Source: Hymenopus coronatus (Eukaryota > Arthropoda > Insecta > Mantodea > Hymenopodidae). Taken from it: a DNA stretch of 64,000 nt. Position numbers and translations under genes: made by a program. Location: assembly GCA_030762935.1 (NCBI GenBank), contig CM060895.1, positions 73,329,001 to 73,393,000 on the forward strand, in the 5' to 3' direction. Under the pieces are notes generated by a model. That model saw only the letters and a program-made list of their open reading frames with translations, did no database searches and had not been told where the DNA came from. Shown here piece after piece: positions 1-11,361 of the stretch; within the stretch, counting starts at the first letter, position 1; each line of letters opens with the position of its first letter.

Positions 1-366
1 GCGCTTTACCAATTATTTAAAAGTCATTCAGAAAGAGGAAAACCTCATGTGTTATTCCCAGAAAATTCATGATGAATATTTTATTTATCATGCAAATACC
101 TTAAACGTATAATATATTGATTAAAATAGTGAAGAGTCGTTTATTTAGCAAATAAACAAAACTCTTCCATGGACAGGGTTGCTTGGAGTGGGAGATTTTC
201 TAAAAGATTTGATTACCGCTTTAGCCCAAAGTATTCCTTCTACTTATAAGGAACTAAGTAATAAGGAATCCATTTTTTATGTTTATCTCCATTATCATGA
301 AGTAGACAGAAGAATAATGTTTTGTAAGAATGGTTTGTTCGCAGAGCAGGTAGTGAAATTCACGTC
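1..366. mobile_element. HLR-A inverted chimera, cut by window start
   Basis: Bases 1-200 match the middle of HLR-A in plus orientation (the block ending in ATTCCCAGAAAATTCA, then the CTTCCATGGACAGGG block). From about 203 the sequence switches to the opposite orientation (AAAAGATTTGATTACCGCTT, TTCTACTTATAAGGAA) and runs to a degraded copy of the ACTTTCTCTA-bearing end near 366. Two halves of the same family are therefore joined head to head. Open frames across it are accidental. Confidence 0.75.
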
Positions 367-1486
367 CAAAGTTTTAAGAATAATCTTTTCTTACCTGGAA
401 GATTCAGGAATTAACATTTTTGCCATTTTACGACTTTGCGGTTTTTAATTAGACTTTTCACAGATCCACAGGCATACAGACACATAGTTACATGCACACA
501 GCGACCCTGTTATATAATTTGTTTTATTTTTATTCCAGAAGCCTTAAAGTGTAAATCTGGTTATCAAATACTTGTCTCAAATGCAATAGCCACTCTTGTA
601 CTGTAGATTTAAAAGAAAGAAAAAAGGAAGGAAAGAAAATATCCTTAAATTATTTTTTTTTCTTTCTATGAGACAAAACTGATTTATTGCGAGAGACGTG
701 AATCCAATTTTAGAAATTTAATACTTCGTTCAACAATCATCAAGTTTCTCTGTTGCTCAAAGCTTTGCAGTGAAACTATCTACCTGTATATTTATGATCA
801 GTGGTCTTTTCTGAATGCGCTTTCTGAATTTCCTCCAGAGCCGAGTAAGCGTCTTAGAAGGAACATCGGATGCCATTACGATGTATAGAGATATAAATAA
901 GCTATAACAACAACGATACCCGCTTTATTGGTTTCAGCTTTCACTAAACCTCTTTAGGCATTCTAAGTAATGGACTTGCTTCCGGCTTTTCTCGAAACCA
1001 ATAATGGAATTTCGATTTCTGATAAAATGCGCAGACCTGTATTGCTAAAGGCGGGGACAACCCCCCCCCCCCCACATACGGGCGGCATTTGCAATAGCGG
1101 CGCACAAAATGTCTGGCTAACTCCACGTTATTGGAATTCGTTGATGAATTTCTGGGCCCCAGCTTATGGAGCGTTACTTGCAAATAAAAGCAGCGCCACA
1201 AGGATACAGATTATAAGGAAGGGGAACAGGATGGTTTTCAACCACAATGTAGAAGCTGCTTTGGGAATATTCTGTTTGTGGAGAAACTTGCGACATGCTT
1301 ATAAGCATGCGATGGCTAAGGGGATATATGTCGTATAGAATTACATATTGAGTTTTGTAAACCTATTACCTGTCATAAATATATATGAGTAATAGCATTA
1401 GTTAACTTAGTTTATCCACTTAAACCATTATATCAATGCAAAGAATAGAAATGAATGAGTGTATTTGTCTAAATAAAATTTTGATT
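367..1486. other. No gene recognised
   Basis: AT-rich sequence with a 13-base C homopolymer at 1061-1073. Overlapping open frames on both strands at about 944-1338 look like chance: no motif, no codon signal, no splice signals. The last 45 bases before the next HLR-A copy (ATGAATGAGTGTATTTGT) resemble the start of the LINE-tail fragment at 9707. Confidence 0.5.
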
Positions 1487-2367
1487 GTACCATTCACCTG
1501 ACTTTCTCTACATCTCTGCAACAAATTATTCCTAAAAAGCTTATACTTGTTTTACTTGAAGCTAATCAGAAAAAATTAGAGTAAATACTCTTATTACTTG
1601 CTTCCTTGTAAGTAGAAGCAAAAAAAAAAAAAAAAAAAAAAAAGGAGTACCATAGGTTAACGTGTTAGTCAAAAGCTGATTGCTATGTGACGGAACTTCC
1701 TTTGTTTGTATGGACAAATTCCTGTATGAGAAAAGTATAATAAGCTTTTCAAGGCTTGAAACCAAAAACTAATATCTAAGAAACGATCAACTCTACGAAA
1801 AACATGTATATAACATAAATTGTGTGTGTCAATGTGCTCTATATTTTTTGTTTGGTAAGTTTTTGTCTTTCTCTTACGGTTTACCAGTTACACAAAATTC
1901 AGTAGAATTCATCCAGAATAAATGAGTCTTCAGAGGCTAATCCCAGAAAATTCAAGATATGCATATTATTTGTCAGGTATATACCTTTAATATACGATAT
2001 TTTAATCAAAATCGTTAGAGCCATTTTTTAGAAAATCAAACTTTTCGACAATTTTTCCATGTGAAGGGTAGCTAGGGGTGGGGGGATGTTCTTGAAAATC
2101 TTCAAATCGCATCCTTGGAAGATACTAAACGTAAATACCAAGTTTGGTATTTAAAGGTCTTTTCGTTTTTGAGCTATGCTGCCCACAGACACACACATAC
2201 ACACAGATAGACAGACACAAACACGGACATTTTTCTAAAAATGCTTTTTTTTAGATTCAAGTAGTTTCAAAACATGTATTTCCGGTAAAATCTCGGTATT
2301 GAATTTTTGGGTGCAAGGCAATACCTTCTCTACACACTATGTACATAGTACGCATAGAGAAGGTAAA
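1487..2367 (+). mobile_element. HLR-A copy, near full length
   Basis: Left end is a mutated TCTGATGTG end followed by CATTCACCTGACTTTCTCTA. The right end has the palindrome around ACTATGTACATAGTA, closing with AGAGAAGGTA. Both diagnostic ends and all internal blocks are present in order. An A run of about 24 bases (1620-1643) has expanded where other copies have a short purine stretch. The internal CA-rich tract lies near 2187-2225. Confidence 0.85.
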
Positions 2368-3290
2368 AATAATACACACATTTATTTCTATCAATCACCA
2401 TGGTCCACACGTGGTTTACACGTACACGTACAGTTATAATACATAATACAGCAAGTAAGAATAAAAAGAAAGAAAAGTAAAGTGATTACGGAAAAAAAGA
2501 TATACATATTAATGAAATATAGCATCTTAAATGTAGATAAACAAAACAATGGTAAATCATATTCGGATACATTATTTGCCCTATTATATTAAACAATGAA
2601 CAGTTAATAAGCACAACACTAACAATATGTGAAAAAGGTCATAGAAGTGCATAAAGCTCTAACACTACCATTTAGCTCTCCCCCTTATCCCTATTATTAG
2701 CTTTCTAATATTTTAGCTGTCTCATCTATGCCTTCCAGTAGCGTCCAACGCACCCATAATTCTCCATTCGAGGCGATAAAGGATGGCGGTAAATACTTTT
2801 CTCTCCATTCCTAAATCTGCCAAGATGTGCATCCAGATTCCCCCTGCTCACAAATGATTCGGATTCTCATACCGTTTTCATCACCATTTTATCATCCATC
2901 TTGCGAGCATCTGTCTAATGAGTTTGGTGCCATTTCTGATGCATTTCTCCATACTCCACTCCGATTTTAGACCTTCTCAGTGTATTGCGCCATTATTTGC
3001 TATCTGTCAATATCACAAAGGCGGTTCTTAATCTTTCTCCGAATACTCCGTATATTTCCCTGCCCCTACATACAAATGACGCTATCCCAAACATTTCTTT
3101 AATTTTGATACCCATGTCAAGTTCCTTCCCTTTCTCGCCTGTTCATGGTAGCAGACTACCCTAATTAGAGACTAGTCTCTATGAACGATTCTCATCCAAT
3201 GCTCTGAATTTTCACTCTATCGTCTCACTATGGGCCTCAAAATCACTTATTACTTCGCATCTGGCCGTACTCCTCTCTACTCGACTGAGG
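2368..3290 (-). pseudogene. Decayed 3' region of a non-LTR retrotransposon
   Basis: The left part (GGTCCACACGTGG, then ATACATAATACAGCAAG) matches the layout of the LINE-tail fragment at 9707-9893. The minus-strand translation further in gives short stretches of protein-like sequence broken by many stops and frameshifts. I read this as the worn C-terminal and 3' untranslated part of a LINE on the minus strand. The clade cannot be named from what remains, and the right boundary is uncertain. Confidence 0.35.
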
Positions 3291-4345
3291 CTAAATTATA
3301 ATTGGTACAATCCAAACAATCAGGGGCATATCAGAATTACAAATATAATCAACAACTCCCTACTGAAATGGGGAGTGATTATATGATACCAAAATTATGT
3401 TTTGACAAGCAGTTCAATATCATATTAGAATGGAGTCAGAACAAGAACTTGGGAAACGGGCAAGATGATTTAGTACACGGAAGGATCTAAAACAGACATT
3501 GGATCAGTAGTCGGAATTCATGGGAAACCACTAAGTACAATAAGTATATTGCTCTTGTTGCAATGCCACTGTATTCCATGCCGAAGTATTTGCATTGAAA
3601 CCTGTGCCAGGGAGAATCTAAGAAGAAGCTACAAAGGTGGCAACATCTGGATTTTCTCTGATAGTCAGACAGCCTTAAAATAAACTTCAAGCTATCAGAT
3701 AACCTCTAGTTACTCTGGAACTGTCTACTAAACCTTTTATAACTTGCAGAACTCAACAAGGTTGCTCTTGGGAGGGGGTGCCAGGTTACAAGGGAATTTT
3801 AGGAAATGAGAAAGCAGATGTCTTGGCAAGAAAAGGCTCTGCACAATCATTCACTGGTACTGAGCCAGTTTTTTGGCACCCTTATAGTAAATACGTTAGA
3901 AAAGTTATAGTTGAGTGGATTAAATATAAGGTACCACCAACAAAACTGGATGTAAGCAAAGTTAAAGAATGATGAGTAGAATATCTTCCTTATTAAGACG
4001 TACTTAAACCCAACAGATTCCAAATAAACCTGGTAATAGGGCTATTGACGGGGCATTGTAGATTAAGTAAACTCAACATACTACAATGGGAATCTTCAAA
4101 GAAGAAATAGCGTATTGGTTGTGCAATGTAGAGGACAAAACAACCTCTCATATAATCTTCATATCTGAAGCTCTGGGCAAGAAAATGTATGAAATAATGC
4201 GATTAATAGACCCAGAAGACGATCTTCCTAAAGAAAAGTGAATTAATAACTGTCTCTCATTAGAGATACAGGCATATTTTACTAAAACTATAAAGACAGT
4301 AGATAAGGGAATAAACCTGTAAGTTTTAGTGTTAAGAATAAACAT
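3291..4345 (+). pseudogene. LINE pseudogene, RNase H domain and C-terminal tail
   Basis: The plus strand, read across several frames, gives the ribonuclease H domain of an I/R1/Jockey-group non-LTR retrotransposon. In order: TEGS at about 3476 (normally TDGS, so the first catalytic Asp is lost), VFHAEVFAL at about 3571 (catalytic Glu), FSDSQTALK at about 3653 (second Asp), VPGYKGILGNEKADVLARKG at 3775-3834, then the tail motif GLLTGHCRLSK at about 4040 and DPEDDLPKE near 4210. At least three frameshifts and several stops separate these. RNase H would remove the RNA template strand during retrotransposition. The reverse transcriptase and endonuclease parts are absent. Confidence 0.85.
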
Positions 4346-4916
4346 TTATGAACATTGATCAAAAAGTGCAAAAAATAAAAAAAAATTGCCTAATTAAATA
4401 ATATAATGCTTGTAGCTCAATTTCCTGTTATCTGCTTCAAATTTTCATCACAGATTCAGAGAGTATTAATAAAACGAATTGGCATATGATTTTTTGTTAC
4501 AAATCAAAATCACCTGATATATTGCACAATCAATATAACAATAAACATAAATTATAGTAAAATAATAATATTTAAAGGTTTAAATTTTTTTCTGATGCAA
4601 CCAGAAGAGTAACAAAAATTCTATATGCCAATTTTATTTACTAGCGTGATACATATGTACTAATATTTTTGGTTTTCCAAAAAAGTAATTTATGCATCAT
4701 GCACAACTTTTGATTAATTGGTAAATAAAAAAACTTAATTCTTTTTTAAATGCAAAATGATTAAAGATATCTGCATAAAACTCAAATCCTATGGATAATT
4801 GTATCATAGCAGTATGTAAAAATATTTTCAAAAAGATTGCTTGAAAAATGCAAGATTTGGAAATTTTAGTTTAGGGTACCCTTAAAGGCAAATAACCCAA
4901 CACCTTTATGAAAAAA
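4346..4916. other. AT-rich spacer, no gene seen
   Basis: Very AT-rich sequence between the LINE pseudogene and the next HLR-A copy. It may include LINE 3' untranslated sequence. No motif, tail repeat or open frame worth reporting. Confidence 0.5.
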
Positions 4917-5777
4917 TCTGATGTGTTCCATTCACATAACTTTCTCTGTTACACAAATAAACCCTTCTTATAAAAGATTAGTCTGTCTAAATCATATTAA
5001 TCGAGATCCAGAAATGCTGTTATTACTTGCTTCTTTGTAAGTAGAAAGAAAATAAGGAAATACACTTTTCTAAAGCAATATCAAATATTTAAAAAGCTGT
5101 CGCTATGTGAAACAATTGCCAACAATTGTCTTTGGTAGCCAGGAGCAAAACAAAAGAGAGATGAAACGAAAGATGACGTCTCGTTTGAGAAAAGTTTAAG
5201 TAGTTTAAATTGAAGCCAAAAACAAGATAAGTTGTTAGGTTAACTTTACAAAACTGTGTATGACATGTGTTATGTTTTTAATAAGATCTATATGATCTGT
5301 GTAGTAAGTTTTTGTCTGTCCCTTAACAGTTAGACAACAATCATCCAAAATGAAGAGGACTTTAGAAGCTATTCCCAGAAAATTCAATATATATATCGTT
5401 TATGAAAATATCTTAAGCAAATGGTATTTTAATCTAAAGCGTTACAGCCAGTTTTTGAAAAAGCTGAAATGTTGGGAAAAAAACATTCCATGTAAAGGGC
5501 AATAGGGGGTGGGAGGATATTTTTGAATATCTTTGTGTTGCATCTTTAGAAGATATATTTCTATTTACCGCCAATTCGAAACATAACACTTGCTCAATAA
5601 ATGATCATCAAATTTTTACTTTAATAAAATGTGTGAACTATGTACTTTACCTACTTGAGTGGTGTTGCCTTCTAATCTAATTTTCTATTAACTAAACACC
5701 AAGTTTGGTATTTAACCGACTTTTCTTTTTGAGCTATGCTGCCCCCCACACACATACATGGGCATTTTTTAAAACTT

Positions 5778-5813
<36 letters not shown>

Positions 5814-5922
5814 CAGGGGATACGAAACTTGTATTTCCGATTAAATCTCAGCATCGAATTTTTGGCCAGACCGCAATATATCTTTATCTAATATATATAG
5901 TATATAGGTGCTAGAGAAAGTA
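4917..5922 (+). mobile_element. HLR-A copy with an internal insertion
   Basis: Starts TCTGATGTGTTCC directly after AAAAAA and ends CTAGAGAAAGTA before AAAA. Between the AGAAGATAT block and AACACCAAGTTTGGTA there are about 130 extra bases (roughly 5555-5690) of unknown origin, absent from other copies. The internal dinucleotide tract is an expanded TG repeat at 5784-5809. The right palindrome is eroded (TATATATAGTATATAGG). Confidence 0.85.
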
Positions 5923-8275
5923 AAAATTCAAGTCAAAGTAGACCCCTCTCTACTACCAAAATACCTTTCAAAAATCGGGTCCTCGCTTGGTCCAGGTTCT
6001 TTGTTTGTTCCCACTCCATGTATCATCGTAAATCTAGCTGTCGCTCCGCATTCTGTATCCAATAAGGTTTGGATATATCTGGCACTATGCTACGTTTCGG
6101 AGAGTTCATACCGCTTTCACCCTTCCCTTATGTCGTTATGTGAATATGTTTGATCCATTTTCTCTTTATTTTAAACGTGAATCTAAGCACATAAACATTT
6201 TAAAGTTGTCCAACGTCTGTCCTACATATGCCCACGTCCCCTCCTCCGTCACTGAGCAAAGTCCAGCACAGCTCTGCTTTGTTTCCTTCAGTTCTGGATT
6301 CAATGTTCACAAATTTCTATGTCTGATAAGTAATTTATTTAATGACTTAAAACACATTTGTATTTATCAAGAGTATTTCTTGAATAACATGATTCTTTTG
6401 GTAAATGCTACTTACATATGCAAAAACCTGGGGTGATGAAATATATAAAATTTAACTATTTTTTTTTCTTTCCTTCTAAATTAGATACAGGGGTACTAGA
6501 GAAATACAAAACTATTAATTCCAATAACCGTTCCATAGTTCTGTACAAATGTAACATTCCACACATAACCATTGCAAAGTAATAGTCAACTGCATCTACA
6601 AATACACTCTTGGTCCACTATTAGGTTACTTTCTTTACTCCGGTTCTTTCGTATCAAGTCGTAGTTATTCGTTTCGGTATTTCATGACGAAATTCTCTTT
6701 ACTTCACACCCTGCTTTCATGCATGTGCAAATGTGTAATGAATCTACTATTAACAAAAATAATTTCACCTCATTTAATTTATATGAAAGGAAATGACCTC
6801 CATGCTCCTTTTAGTTACCAGCAATGAGCTATAAGTTATATGTTCCAAAATGGCATCTCAAGAGTTTTCTCTCAAATGTGTATCGCAATGTCATAATTAA
6901 AGACTGATTTTCCGGATAGTTTATAGTTATTGAAAATATAAGTTGAAGGTGGATTTAATTGTAATTTTATGAACATCGAATAAGGATTGCCTTTTATTGG
7001 AACTGAGACGATTCCAATGATCTATCAGATGTAAACTGATATGCATTAAAAGCGACTCATTTCCCTTTATCGCAATAGTATTTTTAGCATTTTATCTCGT
7101 GATCAACATTTAACTTCAACAATCAACAGTTAGCGTTCAGAAATTAACAACGTGTTCGTTCCACATGTTAAATGTATACAATCGTCTTCAACATGTTGTA
7201 ACCCTTAACGTTATTCATTCTATTCACAACAAAATTTCGCAACTATCTCAAAATAGATTACAGTGATGAGAATTTGGTTATCCTTATTTGTATCTCTGCT
7301 GGTTATGTTATGAAGCATATGGTTAAGACACCATTACAGAGGTAATATGTTAATTTACAGAGGTAAAAGCGGTTTGATTGAGGTTAAAACTGAGGATAGG
7401 TTTCAATTCAATTTTTTTTAGAATGAGTGAAAATGACTTCAATCTAATATTATGAGTTATCTGTTTCCTATCTTATCATACTTTACATTAAGTTATTCCA
7501 TGTTACTGTCTATAATGTTATTTATTATATTTTATCATATGAATAAAATTTAACCCTTACATACTTTTGTAAAACAGAGTTTAAATAGAGATTCAATTAT
7601 AAAGTCGAGTTTTCAGAATATTTCCATCACATTTATGGCTGAATATGTGTGGTTTTACAGTCTCAAAAGCTTCTAGTCACACAAGCCACAAATCAGACGG
7701 AAATTCATCAAAATGGCGATTAGCGAGTGAGTGAAGAAACAGCTGAAAACGGACGTTCTTGGCTACCAATCGAGTTTGTTCAAGTAATTTCCGAACTGAC
7801 TCAACATATTAGGTTAACATGTTAACATGTTCATTTAATATGCTCAGTAGTATGGACCCGGTTTTAGGCTCCATATTCCATTAAGCCGATATCAGTGTTG
7901 CATTAGTGGATTGAAAAGCAGCACAAAACTAACCAATTAAAAATAATTATAATCTTCGTATACTGAAAGAGTTTCGTTACAATTGGTATGCAAGGAATGA
8001 CTAAAATAACTGCAACATAACTAAGTTTGCTATAGGAAAGAGTGAAGAATCATTTGCATGTGTGGTTTAACTGGACGCCAGCTGGTCACTTAGTTGAGAG
8101 ATATCATCGGCGATATGGAGTCTAAGGTTAAAGTTTCTGCTACTGCTAAACGGCAATAAAAGCCTGATATTAATAAAACGGCAGTATAGAATGAAAATAT
8201 AAAGTTTAAGTTGCAGTGTTACACTGAGGCAGTTCGGCCATACCTTGGGGAGGCAAGAGTACCATGCTATTCCAC
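5923..8275. other. Low-repeat region, no gene recognised
   Basis: About 2.35 kb with none of the repeat families recognised elsewhere. Open frames near 5908-6436 are rich in Ser, Phe and Tyr and lack recognisable domains, start context or splice signals. I see no promoter or RNA gene. It could be intronic or intergenic. Confidence 0.5.
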
Positions 8276-8286
8276 TGGATAGAATT

Positions 8287-8537
8287 TTTTTTTTTTTTTA
8301 TAGTTTAACGTCCTTTAACCTGGTTTGGTCATATCGGACGATGAATGCAATTGATGATATGATGCTCAAATAATCTCGGGGTCCATGGAGCTTAAAGTTA
8401 CTCGACATTCGTCTTCTCAGGATAAGGGAAACCCCCGAAAAAAACCTTACCCGGGTAACTCACCCTAAGCGAGATTCGAACTCACGACCTTTTGAACGTG
8501 AGGCAGACATGCTACCACCACGCTACCCAGGCGGGCT
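8287..8537 (-). mobile_element. tRNA-headed SINE (type 1), full length, 11-bp TSD
   Basis: On the minus strand the head reads as a tRNA-like RNA polymerase III promoter: A box within TGGGTAGCGTGGTGGTAGC and B box GAGTTCGAATC. A body rich in GGG/CCC runs follows, and an A-rich tail (T run at 8287-8298 on the plus strand). The element is bounded by TGGATAGAATT at 8276-8286 and again at 8538-8548, a perfect 11-bp target duplication as made by LINE machinery. This is the cleanest SINE in the window, so probably a fairly recent insertion. Confidence 0.92.
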
Positions 8538-8548
8538 TGGATAGAATT

Positions 8549-9353
8549 ATGCTCAGAAACAAGAGGTGGACAAACTGGTATGAGTGGGGCTAGATTTTGT
8601 CACTACCAATATAAACAACTCCATTATGGTCCACATTTTATGCATGCCAGTACACATACCAGGTTGAGAGGGGAAGTAACCGTTGTGCTTATTGTTGTGT
8701 GCACTTTCGCCTAGTGGGGGAAAAATTACATTGTGGGGAAATGGTTCTCCCTACTTTGGACGCGTCTGCGCAGAACAACATTTTTTTCCTCCGGTGTTCG
8801 CCTATACGTCCTAGCACTAGTCTAGTTAGAACAATTCAATATTTTAGTGGCGGTTCTTGTGTGATCGTATACTCGCAAATACATACCCATATTCTTTGTA
8901 TACGTTTACCCTTACATTCCTTCAAAACATCCGCTATGCGAACTTTCTTCTCTGTGAACTTGTGTATTTAATTCCCGCGCACGTTCTTGGTGGAAAAACA
9001 ATACACTTTGTTAGAGACGTTAGCAGTATTTTTTGAGCAGTAGTGTAAGCTTTAGAGCGAAGGGGTGCTGGGAAATGTGCAGTATATTGAGGTATTTCAG
9101 GTAGTCGACAAGCTTGACAGCTGCGATTCCTATCGATATTATGCCAATTAATCCTGTTTAAACACGCATATATTGCAGCGTTACTCAGTTAATATAATAT
9201 TTTAAGATAGGTACTTTCTTACTATATTGTACCTTTATTTAAATTTGCGTTTCTGCTGTTTGTGAACCTGCTTGAAGCAGAACACCAGATCATTAAATTT
9301 AAACTTGTGGCAGAGTGAGGTCAAATGAACCTTGTTGAGGCGCTTAAAGAAAA
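8549..9353. other. Unassigned region, somewhat CG-richer
   Basis: Less AT-rich than its surroundings in 8680-8850, with several CpG sites (GACGCGTCTGCGCAG). No TATA box, tRNA head or coding motif that I can defend. The 8699-8971 open frame has no recognisable domain. Confidence 0.4.
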
Positions 9354-10350
9354 AATATTGGTGTGCTCCATTCACATGACTTTCTCAATCAGATTATTTA
9401 CATCATGCTAAACGAAGTAACCCTTAGCAGAAATTGTCCTATTACTTGCTTCCTTCTAAGCAAAAGAGAAATAAGGATATACTCTAGGCTAAAGCGATAG
9501 TAAAATCTTTTAAAAGCTGACTATTATGTGAATAATTAAAGTTCGTTCCTCTCTGTATGGTCAAATAGTTAAAACTATGTATGGTTTTCCATTTCAGATA
9601 AGTTTAAGTAGTTTAAAATGGAAACAAGGAATGTCTCACAAACGGTCAGCGCTACACAAAAATGTATGACCTAAATAGGTTTTTTAACGAAATCTACATT
9701 TTTGTTTAGTATGAATGAATGAATGAATTAATGAATAAGTGTATTTATTAATATAGCAATATCATACATAGAATTTCAACAGTCGCACGGGTCCACAGAC
9801 CGTACGTGCTTTTGTAATACACATTACAAGCAATATTAAAACAACAACCACAACAAAGAATTAAAAGAGTAAACACGAAAATAAAAAAGACAAGTTTTTG
9901 TCTATCGCGCACGGTTTACCAGTTATGTAAAATTCATCCAGGATGAAGAGGTCTTTGGAGGTTATTCCCAGAAAATTCAAAATATACATGTTCCTTGAAA
10001 TGTAAATATATTTAATATATGACATCTTAATCAAAAGTATTACAACCATTTTTGAGAAAACAAAATTTTCAAATACTTTTCCATGTAAAGAGCAGTTTAA
10101 GATGCACGAATTTTCTTAAAAATCTTCATGTCGCATCCTTGGAAGACTAAAACTTAAATACTAAGTTTAATATTTAACAGTCTTCGTTTTTTAGTAATGA
10201 CATTCACACACGCACGCACGCACGCACCTTTTCCTAAAATAATTTTATTCGAGGACCTCAAAACACATATTTCCGGGGAATCTCGACTTCGAGTTTTTGG
10301 GTGGAATGCAATACCTTCTCCCTTCTGTGTGCATAGTACGAGTAGAGAAA
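9354..10350 (+). mobile_element. HLR-A copy split by a LINE-tail fragment
   Basis: The left end follows an A run and has the block CCATTCACATGACTTTCTC. The right palindrome is degraded but keeps GCATAGTACGAGTAGAGAAA. The ATTTTTGTTTAGTA and GACAAGTTTTTGTCTATC blocks, adjacent in other copies, are separated here by foreign DNA at 9707-9893. The internal CA tract is present as CACACGCACGCACGC. Confidence 0.85.
9707..9893 (-). mobile_element. LINE 3'-end fragment with ATTC tail, inside HLR-A
   Basis: On the minus strand this ends in AATAAATAC followed by a short ATTC-type tetranucleotide tail (GAATGAATGAATGAA on the plus strand), the usual look of a 5'-truncated LINE insertion. The middle (GGTCCACAGACCGTACGTGC, TTACAAGCAATATTAAAA) resembles 2380-2480. 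No clear target duplication was found, so the exact edges are approximate. Confidence 0.55.
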
Positions 10351-11226
10351 TTAAAAAACCTTTCGGTTTTATATTTAGAGAAAACGTTAAAATTAAATAG
10401 AAAAACAGGCTGTTACCATCTATCAATTTAGTTATGTAATGTAACTTACTGTAAAACGGGGTTTTCTGCGACAAAATTCAATGCATCTATTTGAAAAGCT
10501 TTGTATACCCACTGAGACAGAGTATTATTAATTTTCTAACCGCTGTTTGGAGAGCACGGGCTACGAACCTCGACCTAAACGATTCTCTTTACTTTCAGAG
10601 CACGAGGTGAACGTTTAATGAATAGTTCTCCTTAGCCAGCAAAGAAAATAGCAGAGTTGTGCCCTTTGTTCCCAAGCGGCTGCAAGATAAGCCTTCCGCC
10701 TAAGTTTTGCTCCCTTGAAGTTACGTCAGAGTTTGGAGGCTGAGTTTGAGGAAAATTAATGGCAGTTTGTAATCCTTGTGTATTTCTACCGCAGAAGCTC
10801 TCGGGGCTAGAACTGCGTGCTTTCGCTTGTTTTATACTTTTTCTGTTCCTTGGATCAGTAAATAATTATTCATAAGCCAAAGTTTGTCAGCATATACCAA
10901 TAATCAAGACTACTGAAAATGAATTTGAAGTAGTGCAGAATTGGTAGAAACAAATTATAAAACTATTACTTAAAACGACATGATGTTCTTTGCCCATTTT
11001 TATTTCATTAAACTTAGCAAACATGAATGTGTATTTTTCTTCTTCTCTTTGAAGACTCTCCTGATGTGGACATTTATTATCCCACATTTATTATGTAGGT
11101 GTTATAATTTTAATACTATAATATACTCATAGAACATTCTCTCTAATACACAAGTTCATCTTCGACCTCACTTAGCAGATCGGTAGGCTCACAATAGATG
11201 CTGGTGCCTTGGCTTATTGTATCTCT
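10351..11226. other. No gene recognised
   Basis: Single-copy-looking sequence. The stretch 10560-10810 is less AT-rich than average. A possible splice acceptor (CTCTTTACTTTCAG) ends at about 10599 on the plus strand, but no open exon with a donor follows convincingly. Confidence 0.4.
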
Positions 11227-11361
11227 TTATTGTACTTGGAGGTATGTTAAGCATCCATTAATGTACATGCCCTCCGTTATAGCTTCAAGAGCTTTTCTCA
11301 GATCTTCCTCTTTCCATTTACAGTAGCGGCCCTTAGATTTGCGAGCTTCTCTGGTTGTCAT
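11227..11361 (-). pseudogene. Small ORF with pipsqueak/CENP-B-like HTH start, truncated
   Basis: From the ATG at 11361 (minus strand) the frame encodes 44 residues. Residues 8-32 (SKGRYCKWKEEDLRKALEAI) look like the first helix region of pipsqueak/CENP-B-type helix-turn-helix domains, which bind DNA in insect regulators and in pogo-type transposases. The second and third helices, where AxxYGIPxxTL would be expected, are replaced by a few residues and a stop. An acceptor-like AAATTTCCAG lies immediately upstream of the ATG, so it could be a damaged exon. A relic of a pogo-like transposon or processed gene is equally possible. Confidence 0.45.

Noticed and set aside
944..1338. Overlapping open frames suspected as cloning-vector or bacterial sequence
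   Set aside because: No polylinker, lacZ or bacterial gene motif could be identified; the sequence blends into its flanks.
4917..4940. Hammerhead-type ribozyme at the CTGATG end of HLR-A
   Set aside because: CTGATGTG does not extend to the CTGANGA core, and no matching GAAA stem arrangement was found.
10154..10474. Opposite-strand open frames across an HLR-A CA-rich block
   Set aside because: Both strands are open only because of the repeat's composition; similar frames recur in every HLR-A copy with different shifts.
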